From Sphingomonadales bacterium (lineage in GTDB: Bacteria; Pseudomonadota; Alphaproteobacteria; Sphingomonadales; Sphingomonadaceae): a stretch of DNA of 11,550 nt. The stretch spans positions 1 through 11,550 of the forward strand of contig JAGWVC010000118.1 in the NCBI GenBank assembly GCA_018971065.1, in the 5' to 3' direction. The translations under genes were made by a program, and so were the position numbers. Shown in pieces: positions 6,696-11,550 of this stretch; within the stretch, counting starts at the first letter, position 1, and each line of letters starts with the position of its first letter. Below the pieces are notes generated by a model that saw nothing but the letters and a program-made list of their open reading frames with translations, was not told the origin of the DNA and did no database searches.

Positions 6696-6961
6696 TTCGT
6701 TCCTCTTTTTTTTGCGACGACGACCCGTAATGGAGATATGGCGCCTGTGGCGATCATCCCCGGGTAGTGTTCCTGAACACCGTATTTTTACGGTGGACAG
6801 GGCTTGGTCCTTTTCCATTTCATTGCATCGGCAACGGCGACACGTCGGTCCTTTGCAGATGTTTTCATGGACCCATCTGTTCGAAGGTTCAAGACTGATC
6901 ACTGCCATTTTTGCACAATGAGGCAACAAATCCTCAAGTAGGGAAGTGATACAGTTCGGCT
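6696..6961 (-). promoter_or_regulatory. AT-richer intergenic region upstream of mucR
   Basis: This 266-bp gap between rimI and mucR is clearly less GC-rich than its surroundings and holds no convincing gene. It contains the mucR ribosome site (complement of TCCTC, 6701-6705) preceded on the transcript by eight A residues (plus-strand T-run 6706-6713). It also contains two abutting dyads at 6767-6795 (separate entry) and a 5-bp stem TGAGG/CCTCA (6919-6923/6932-6936) about 25-45 bp after the rimI stop. A TTGAAC at about 6886-6891 (minus strand) could be a -35 box, but no good -10 follows. AT-rich DNA before mucR fits autoregulation, as known for the family. Confidence 0.6.
6767..6795. promoter_or_regulatory. 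Two overlapping inverted repeats, candidate operator pair for mucR
   Basis: Dyad one is GTGTTC-CT-GAACAC (6767-6780), with 6-bp arms. Dyad two is CACCGTA-TTTT-TACGGTG (6778-6795), with perfect 7-bp arms around TTTT. They share CAC at 6778-6780, so only one could form as a hairpin at a time. They lie 72-100 bp upstream of the mucR start. The AT core fits MucR-type binding, but another regulator is equally possible. Confidence 0.55.
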
Positions 6962-7426
6962 TTAGTCTAGGTCCAGGGCAAAGGTTATTGCGTCAAGACG
7001 CTCGCCTTTGCTGGTTCGATAGTAATTCCGCCGCAAACCCACCGGCTGGAATCCGGCGGCGCGATAGAGATTTTCGGCACTGTTACCGCGCCGCATTTCC
7101 AGAAGAATTCGGCGGATTCCTGCCGATTGCGCGGTCGCCAGCACACCGCCGAGCAACCGCGCGCCAAGGCCCCGCCGCCTGAATTCGGGGTGGATCGCGA
7201 ACAGCAGCAGTTCTTCCTCGTCCAGTGTCGCGCGCAGCAGCGCGAACCCGGCTGCCGCCGTGCCTTCGCCGGGTGCTTCGCCGTCCTCGCCGATCAGGCG
7301 ATAGCGGCAACCGCCAAGGATCAGCGCGCTCTCTACCTGCCGGCGGGTCCAGGCCTCGCCGTAAAGCGGGTCGAACGCGGCGGTCATCACCGCCATGATT
7401 CGGTCGAGATCGTCGACCGGCGCCAT
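6962..7426 (-). CDS. rimI: RimI-like GNAT N-acetyltransferase
   Basis: A 154-residue GNAT-fold acetyltransferase. The acetyl-CoA-binding motif A is LLLFAIHPEFRRRGLGARLLGGVL (73-96, with RRRGLG as the pyrophosphate loop). Motif B follows as ILLEMRRGNSAENLYRAAGFQPVGLRRNYY (107-136), which matches RimI's 'LEVR-x-N-x-A-x-x-LY-x-x-x-GF' pattern. RimI acetylates the N-terminal alanine of ribosomal protein S18 and perhaps other proteins. The start ATG (7424-7426) shares one base with the tsaB stop (TGATG), so the two are translationally coupled; the tsaB-rimI pairing is common in bacteria and supports the call. Residues 46-58 (EDGEAPGEGTAAA) are a small loop insertion. The stop is TAA at 6962-6964. 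Confidence 0.9.
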   Translation of the reverse strand: MAPVDDLDRIMAVMTAAFDPLYGEAWTRRQVESALILGGCRYRLIGEDGEAPGEGTAAAGFALLRATLDEEELLLFAIHPEFRRRGLGARLLGGVLATAQSAGIRRILLEMRRGNSAENLYRAAGFQPVGLRRNYYRTSKGERLDAITFALDLD

Positions 7427-8052
7427 CACGCCGCAGCGTTCCCGCCGGGTAGCCGGGCATCGGGCGCGCGGCCATACAGCGGTGACAGGTCCGTGGTCAG
7501 CAATGCGGCGGGCAATCCCCGCACCAGCCGCGCATCGGGCCAGATCACCAGCGCCTGCCCGCTGCCGCGCCGATCCACCAGCGCCTGCGCCTGGCTGCCG
7601 GCCACGAACGCGTCTGGCAACCGCGACGCCGCGTCCGGCGCGAGGGAAGCCAGCGCGCTGGCCGGCAGTCCATCCGAACCGAACGACTGGCAGAACCACT
7701 CGCCATGCCCCCCGGTCATAGCCACCTGCACCGCGCCCGCCCCGTCCTGCTCCCGCGCGCCCAGCGCCACCAGCGCCAGCGTCGGATAGCCCAGTACCTC
7801 CGCCCCCCAGGCCAGCCCCAGCGCCCGCGCCGCCGCCAGGCCGATGCGCACCCCGGTGAAACTGCCCGGCCCCAGTCCGACGATAATGCGCGACGCCCGG
7901 CCTTTTTCAGGGAGCGCCGCGATCATCGGCACCAGCGCCTCGGCATGGCCGCGCCCCAGCATCCGGAAATCGCCGGCAACCGGTGCGTCGCCGTCGAACA
8001 GGGCGACGGAGCAGGCTTCGGTGGTGCATTCGATGGCCAGCGTGCGGATCAT
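7426..8052 (-). CDS. tsaB: tRNA threonylcarbamoyladenosine biosynthesis protein TsaB
   Basis: A 208-residue ASKHA-fold protein of the TsaB (YeaZ) family. It begins with the strand LAIECTTEACSVALFD (5-20), carries RGHAEALVPMI (34-44) and the signature GPGSFTGVRIGLAAARALGLAWG (61-83), and ends with the family's PLYGRAPDA (191-199). TsaB is the non-catalytic partner of TsaD and TsaE in making t6A at position 37 of ANN-decoding tRNAs. I chose the ATG at 8052 because AGGG lies about 9 bases upstream and the domain starts at once; the longer frame toward 8232 would overlap the divergent dioxygenase gene. It is the first gene of the minus-strand run and overlaps rimI by one base. Confidence 0.94.
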   Translation of the reverse strand: MIRTLAIECTTEACSVALFDGDAPVAGDFRMLGRGHAEALVPMIAALPEKGRASRIIVGLGPGSFTGVRIGLAAARALGLAWGAEVLGYPTLALVALGAREQDGAGAVQVAMTGGHGEWFCQSFGSDGLPASALASLAPDAASRLPDAFVAGSQAQALVDRRGSGQALVIWPDARLVRGLPAALLTTDLSPLYGRAPDARLPGGNAAA

Positions 8053-8170
8053 GATCAGCGCCCTATGCAAGCCGCGCCGCCGGGGCAAGCATTCCGGGTG
8101 GTGTTGTCGCTTGCCAAGCCGCGCCAACCACCCAATAGTCGCGCGATAACAGACAGGCGGAGCGGGCGGG
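8053..8170. promoter_or_regulatory. Divergent promoter region between tsaB and the TauD-family gene, with nested repeats
   Basis: This 118-bp spacer must hold promoters for both directions. It has an 11-bp direct repeat CAAGCCGCGCC (8068-8078 and 8115-8125, 47 bp apart). It also has two inverted repeats: GGCAAGC (8084-8090) with GCTTGCC (8109-8115), and GGGTGGT (8096-8102) with ACCACCC (8127-8133). A possible plus-strand -35/-10 pair is TTGCCA (8111-8116 region) with AATAGT (from 8134). GGAG at 8159-8162 is a ribosome site for the ATG at 8171. Confidence 0.45.
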
Positions 8171-9037
8171 ATGGATGTGATCGAGCGTGTCGGAGTCGAG
8201 CATCTCACCACGCATGTCGGCTCGGTGGTCACCGGGCTGGACCTTGCTCAGCCGCTTCCTGCCGATACCGTGGCGATGCTGCGCAACCTGATCGCCACGC
8301 GCGGCGTCGTGTTCTTCCGCGATCAGGCGTTGACCGACGCGCAGTACTGGAATTTCACCGCCCGGTTCGGCGTGCCGTTGAAGGCCGAAGTCACCGGCTC
8401 GCGCCAGGACAGCGCCGCCGACCTGATGACCGCCAGCCTCACCCGCTCGCGCCATTCCACCGCGGTGTGGCATTCGGACACCACCTCGCTGGCGGCACCG
8501 CCGTGGGCCACGATCCTGCGCGCCGTCAGCCCGCCCGATGTCGGTGGCGATACCTGCTGGGCCAGCACCACCGCCGCGTGGGACGGGCTCAGCGATCCGG
8601 TGCGACGGATGCTCGAAGGCACCCATGCCGTCCATTCGATCCGCCCCACTTACGCGCGGATGCTCGATTATGCTGCGGGCTTCGAGGCGCAATATCGCCC
8701 GCTCCACCCCGAGGAAACCGTGCATCCGGTCGTGCTGCTCCATCCCGAAACCGGCCGCCGCGCGCTTTACGTCAGCGAATCGTTCTGCACCCGCATCGTC
8801 GAACTCAGTCCGCCCGAAAGCGATGCGGTGCTGCCCATGCTGTTCCGCCACATTGCCCGGCCCGAATTTACCGTGCGCTGGAAATGGCGCGCCAACGACA
8901 TTGCCTTCTGGGACAACCGCAGCGCGCAGCATTTCGCGGTGCCCGACTATACCGCCGACCGCGTGATGCAGCGCATCGTCCTGCAAGGCGCCCCGCCGGC
9001 CGAATTGCCACCTGGCCCGATCGCGGAGGGTGCGTGA
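8171..9037 (+). CDS. TauD/TfdA-family Fe(II)/2-oxoglutarate-dependent dioxygenase
   Basis: A 288-residue enzyme of the usual length for the family. The iron ligands are His101 and Asp103 in AVWHSDTTS, and His254 in FWDNRSAQHFAVPDY. 2-Oxoglutarate contacts are expected from Thr128 in VGGDTCWAS and from Arg264/Arg268 in DRVMQRIVLQG. RGVVFFRDQALT (44-55) and FTARFG (62-67) are also typical. Family members oxidise taurine, 2,4-D, alkyl sulfates or other small acids; the substrate-binding loop here does not let me choose. The ATG at 8171 has GGAG eight bases before it. The next gene, a VOC protein, starts inside the stop codon (TGATG), so the two are coupled and probably act in one catabolic or detoxification step. 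Confidence 0.93.
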   Translation: MDVIERVGVEHLTTHVGSVVTGLDLAQPLPADTVAMLRNLIATRGVVFFRDQALTDAQYWNFTARFGVPLKAEVTGSRQDSAADLMTASLTRSRHSTAVWHSDTTSLAAPPWATILRAVSPPDVGGDTCWASTTAAWDGLSDPVRRMLEGTHAVHSIRPTYARMLDYAAGFEAQYRPLHPEETVHPVVLLHPETGRRALYVSESFCTRIVELSPPESDAVLPMLFRHIARPEFTVRWKWRANDIAFWDNRSAQHFAVPDYTADRVMQRIVLQGAPPAELPPGPIAEGA

Positions 9038-9477
9038 TGAGCGGAGCGGTCACCGGCTTCAACCACGTTGGCATTTCCGTGGCCGATCTCGATCGCGCCA
9101 TCGCCTTCTATCGCGACCGGTTCGGCATGGCTCAGGCTTGCGACATCCTGACGTTCGGCGGTGAGGACTACAACCGCATCATGGCGCTGGGTAATCCGCA
9201 AGGACGGATGACGATGATGACGCTGGGCACGCTCGCGCTCGAACTGTTCGAATTCCACCAGCCAACGCCCCGGCCGAAGGACGCCAACTACCCGGTGGCC
9301 GATCATGGCCTCACCCATTTCGGCGTCAACGTCACCGACATCGACGCGGTGTTCGCCCGCCTTCAGGCGGCCGGCGTGCGCTTCCATTCGGAAGTGATCC
9401 GCTTCCCCGGCGGGATGCGCGCCGCTTATGGCCGCGATCCCGACGGTAACGTGTTCGAGCTGCTCGAACGCAGCTGA
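9037..9477 (+). CDS. VOC-superfamily (glyoxalase/extradiol dioxygenase fold) protein
   Basis: A 146-residue protein with two beta-alpha-beta-beta-beta modules. The first starts GFNHVGISVADLDRAIAFYRDRFGM (7-31) and the second GLTHFGVNVTDIDAVFARLQAAGVRF (89-114). It ends RAAYGRDPDGNVFELLE. Likely metal ligands are His10, Glu80-82 region (ALELFEFHQP), His92 and Glu143 (FELLE), the usual H/E-H/E pattern. VOC proteins include glyoxalase I, methylmalonyl-CoA epimerase, ring-cleavage dioxygenases and resistance proteins; this one is not clearly any of them. GGAGGG lies about 8 bases before the ATG, which shares one base with the upstream dioxygenase stop. The tight coupling implies a shared pathway. 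A short stem, AGCTGC/GCAGCT, occupies 9458-9475 at its 3' end. Confidence 0.9.
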   Translation: MSGAVTGFNHVGISVADLDRAIAFYRDRFGMAQACDILTFGGEDYNRIMALGNPQGRMTMMTLGTLALELFEFHQPTPRPKDANYPVADHGLTHFGVNVTDIDAVFARLQAAGVRFHSEVIRFPGGMRAAYGRDPDGNVFELLERS

Positions 9478-9520
9478 TCCGTTTCCGCCGCCTTAACCGC
9501 CGTCGGGCTATGCAATCGGG

Positions 9521-10855
9521 ATGGCCGCACCCGCTCCACCCCGCAGCGATGTTTCCGCCGGCGTCGGCCTGTGCGGCCTTGTCGGGCTGGGCGCGTGGAT
9601 CGCGCTGTGCCGCAACTGGCCCGCGATTGCCGAGGCGCTGAGCCTGCCCGGCCCGCACCTGCCGCTCGCCGGGCCATCCGCCGCGCTCGTCGCGCTACTG
9701 TTTTCCGGCCTGCCGATGGTGTTGTGGTCGCTGCTGGTCGATCGCGTCGACCGTGATCCCGCCACCGGGCTCGATTGGCATCGCCCCCGCGTCTTGCGCG
9801 ACTACTGGCACGTCTCAATCGTCAAGCTAATCGGCCTCTGGGCCACCTGGGCGGTGATCGCCTTGGCCTACTGCATCGCCCGCTATTACTGGGTCGATCC
9901 CTATCGCTTCGCGATGCGCGTGCTGGCGTTCACAGCGCTGCCGCTCGCGGCGATCTCAATCCCTTACATCTTCTGGCTCGACCGTTACCTGAAAGACCCG
10001 CGCGACGGCGCCTGGCACTTCGGCGCCCTGCTGCTGGGCCTGCCCGGTGCAGCACCCGGCGAAGTCACCCGCCACGCCCGCGCCTGGGCGGTCAAGGGCT
10101 TCTTCACCGCGTTCATGGTCTCGATCCTGCCCGACGGCTTTCGCGCCATCGTGCTGGCCGACTGGTCAGTGATCGCCGGCGATCCGGTAAAATGGTCCAG
10201 CGCGCTGTGCGAGGCGATGTTCCTGGTCGATGTCCAGATCGCGATGGTCGGCTACCTGCTGACGCTGAAACCGCTGGCCGCGCAGATCCGCTCGGCCCAG
10301 CCGCGCCTTTCGGGCTGGGTCGCGGCGCTGGTCTGCTATCCGCCGTTCATCCTGATGAACAGCGGCGGTCCGCTCGATTACCACCCCGCCACCGCCGATT
10401 GGGCGTTCTGGTTCGCGGGTCATCCCAAACTGCTGTGGGCGTGGGGCACGCTGCTGGTCGCGCTCACCGCCATCTATGCCTGGGCCACGGTGGCGTTCGG
10501 CCTGCGCTTCTCGAACCTCACCTATCGCGGCGTGCTGACCAACGGCCCCTACCGCTTCAGCAAGCATCCGGCCTACCTTGCCAAGAACCTGTTCTGGTGG
10601 GCTTCGACGCTGCCGATGCTGGCAACGACGCATTCGCCTGTCGATGCGGTCCGCAACACCACTATCCTCGCGCTGGTCTCGGCCGTCTACTGGTGGCGTG
10701 CCCGGACCGAGGAGGCGCACCTGTCGGCCGAAGACCCGAAATACCGCGCCTATGCCGCATGGATGCGGCAGCACGGCGCGATCACCGCCCGCCTGCACGC
10801 CCTTGCCGGCAAGGTCCGCCCCCGCTTCGCCGGCGCTGCCATGCCGGCGGAATAG
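9521..10855 (+). CDS. Polytopic membrane protein with ICMT/phospholipid-methyltransferase-like C-terminal domain
   Basis: A 444-residue membrane protein with roughly eight to ten hydrophobic segments; clear ones are near 12-30, 52-73, 98-120, 130-152, 232-249, 264-280, 303-328, 352-368 and 378-392. The C-terminal part carries the isoprenylcysteine carboxyl methyltransferase-like signature: LTNGPYRFSKHPAYLAKNLFWW (339-360) followed by YWWRARTEEAHLSAEDPKYRAYAAWMRQHG (390-419), the SAM-binding and catalytic region of ICMT and PEMT-type enzymes. Many bacterial ICMT-like proteins are much shorter (about 150-250 residues), so the first 300 residues are a large extra membrane region. No prenylated protein substrate is known here, and lipid or small-molecule methylation is possible. 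The gene begins 43 bp after the VOC gene and ends 4 bp from the convergent ferredoxin gene. Its start has no strong ribosome site. Confidence 0.85.
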   Translation: MAAPAPPRSDVSAGVGLCGLVGLGAWIALCRNWPAIAEALSLPGPHLPLAGPSAALVALLFSGLPMVLWSLLVDRVDRDPATGLDWHRPRVLRDYWHVSIVKLIGLWATWAVIALAYCIARYYWVDPYRFAMRVLAFTALPLAAISIPYIFWLDRYLKDPRDGAWHFGALLLGLPGAAPGEVTRHARAWAVKGFFTAFMVSILPDGFRAIVLADWSVIAGDPVKWSSALCEAMFLVDVQIAMVGYLLTLKPLAAQIRSAQPRLSGWVAALVCYPPFILMNSGGPLDYHPATADWAFWFAGHPKLLWAWGTLLVALTAIYAWATVAFGLRFSNLTYRGVLTNGPYRFSKHPAYLAKNLFWWASTLPMLATTHSPVDAVRNTTILALVSAVYWWRARTEEAHLSAEDPKYRAYAAWMRQHGAITARLHALAGKVRPRFAGAAMPAE

Positions 10856-10859
10856 CCTG

Positions 10860-11180
10860 TCAGAACTGGCGCTTCGGCAGCCGCACCACCATCCCGTCCA
10901 TCGCCTCGGTCACCGGCAACTGGCACGACAGCCGCTCGTTCGCCTGCGGTTCGTCGCGCATGTCCAGCGTCGCTTCCTCCAGCTCGGCAATCGGCGCCAG
11001 CCGGTCCAGCCAGCCTTCGTCCACGAACACGCGGCAGGTGCCGCACGCGCAGTTGCCGCCGCAATCGGCCAGGATGCCCTTGATGTCGGCCGCGCGCGCC
11101 GCCTCCATCAGCGATCCGCCCACCGCGCAATCCACCACGAATCGCGCGCCATCGGCCTCGATAAACGTCACCGCAACCAT
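10860..11180 (-). CDS. [2Fe-2S] ferredoxin, putidaredoxin/adrenodoxin type
   Basis: A 106-residue plant/vertebrate-type ferredoxin of the normal length for P450 redox partners. The cluster ligands are Cys40, Cys46 and Cys49 in ADCGGNCACGTCRVFV (C-x5-C-x2-C) and Cys86 in RLSCQLPVT. An additional Cys44 sits inside the cluster loop, where relatives often have a small residue. LAPIAELEEATLDM (61-74) is the helix region that contacts the P450 or reductase in this family. The start ATG lies 2 bp after the stop of the P450 gene, so the two form one unit, and this protein probably passes electrons from a ferredoxin reductase (not in the window) to that P450. Confidence 0.95.
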   Translation of the reverse strand: MVAVTFIEADGARFVVDCAVGGSLMEAARAADIKGILADCGGNCACGTCRVFVDEGWLDRLAPIAELEEATLDMRDEPQANERLSCQLPVTEAMDGMVVRLPKRQF

Positions 11181-11182
11181 GT

Positions 11183-11550
11183 TCAGCCCGCCACCGGCGT
11201 GAACGCGATCGGCAGGTGCATCAGCCCCCACGATCCCGGATAGGGCCGCCAGCTCACCGCGCCGTCCGGGCGCGGGTCCTTCATCCGCTTGGCGATGGCA
11301 TGGATCGCCTCCTGCAACTGCACCCGCGCGATGTACTGGCCGAGGCACATGTGCTTGCCCAGCCCGAACGCGACATGGCGATGGTCGCGATCGATCTCGC
11401 GATCGGGGTTGAACCGCTCGGCATCCTCGAACGCATCGGGATCGCGGCCCGAGATGTTGAAGGTGAAGTACAGCATCGTGTCCGCCGGGAAGGTCACGTC
11501 GCGATAGGTCATTTCCTCGGTCGTCACCCGCGCCACCGAACCATTGCTGA
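11183..11550 (-). CDS. Cytochrome P450, C-terminal part (5' end outside window)
   Basis: The last ~121 residues of a bacterial class I P450, reading in from the right edge with no start inside the window. The N-terminal part seen is SNGSVARVTTEEMTYRDVTFPADTML, the beta-sheet segment after the ExxR helix. FEDAERFNPDRE is the 'PERF' region, and HVAFGLGKHMCLGQYIARVQLQEAI is the heme-binding loop; its cysteine (bases 11345-11347) is the axial thiolate ligand. The ending WRPYPGSWGLMHLPIAFTPVAG is typical of soluble bacterial CYPs. Together with the ferredoxin 2 bp downstream it forms a monooxygenase pair. The CYP family and substrate cannot be assigned from this fragment. Confidence 0.95.
   Translation of the reverse strand, partial: SNGSVARVTTEEMTYRDVTFPADTMLYFTFNISGRDPDAFEDAERFNPDREIDRDHRHVAFGLGKHMCLGQYIARVQLQEAIHAIAKRMKDPRPDGAVSWRPYPGSWGLMHLPIAFTPVAG

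Noticed and set aside
6879..6890. GTTC-N4-GTTC resembling the alphaproteobacterial LexA box
   Set aside because: The known box is GTTC-N7-GTTC; the spacing here is four, so I do not call an SOS site.
6696..6929. N-terminal extension of MucR to an upstream ATG at 6929
   Set aside because: The extension is unlike the family, and the ATG at 6695 has an ideal GAGGA ribosome site and gives the normal length.
7705..9036. Long plus-strand open frame continuous with the VOC gene
   Set aside because: It runs antisense to tsaB and out of frame through the dioxygenase; only the part from 9037 has VOC motifs and a ribosome site.
9458..9475. Short AGCTGC/GCAGCT stem as a terminator for the VOC gene
   Set aside because: It is inside the last codons, only 6 bp long, and is not followed by a T-run.
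9775..11202. 475-codon plus-strand open frame overlapping the membrane protein and ferredoxin
   Set aside because: Its product is Arg-rich and shifted relative to the membrane protein, and it crosses the ferredoxin gene in antisense. The real genes have domain signatures.

Overview
The window looks like a chromosomal segment of a high-GC alphaproteobacterium, most probably a sphingomonad (Novosphingobium/Sphingomonas-like). I infer this from strongly GC-rich third codon positions, a MucR/Ros-type zinc-finger regulator, a Fur/Mur-type regulator without the C-terminal CxxC zinc motifs, and the tsaB-rimI-mucR-fur-plsC order, which I recall from sphingomonads but could not look up. No rRNA, tRNA, CRISPR array, transposase or prophage gene was seen. 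Gene density is high, and only two gaps exceed 200 bp (2650-2887 and 6696-6961).

Layout. (1) 1-1884, plus strand: the 3' part of metZ (sulfhydrylation route to homocysteine), apaG, and a short GcvA-like LysR regulator 10 bp behind apaG. (2) 1891-8052, minus strand, read from 8052 down: tsaB and rimI overlap by one base; a 266-bp AT-richer gap with two abutting inverted repeats precedes mucR; a 12-bp perfect hairpin separates mucR from fur; then plsC, a MocA/MobA-like nucleotidyltransferase, a 3-hydroxybutyrate dehydrogenase-like SDR (ATGA overlap with the nucleotidyltransferase), a TetR regulator, and a basic, Arg/Pro-rich protein of unknown function with a C-terminal leucine-zipper-like helix. 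(3) 8171-10855, plus strand: a TauD-family Fe(II)/2-oxoglutarate dioxygenase overlapping a VOC (glyoxalase-fold) protein by one base, then a polytopic membrane protein with an ICMT-like methyltransferase C-terminus. (4) 10860-11550, minus strand: a putidaredoxin-type [2Fe-2S] ferredoxin 2 bp behind the 3' end of a cytochrome P450 that runs off the window.

How they fit together. The left part is mostly housekeeping: methionine biosynthesis, t6A tRNA modification (tsaB), protein N-acetylation (rimI), phospholipid acylation (plsC) and metal regulation (fur). The right part is accessory oxidative metabolism: a dioxygenase/VOC pair and a P450 with its dedicated ferredoxin, whose substrates cannot be read from sequence. 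The SDR/TetR pair suggests a small regulated module for 3-hydroxybutyrate or a similar hydroxy acid. I see no clear novel multi-gene defence or mobile system. The most unusual items are the double dyad upstream of mucR, the long hairpin immediately before fur, the shortened LysR effector domain, the unknown basic leucine-zipper-like protein, and the membrane protein with an ICMT-like tail.
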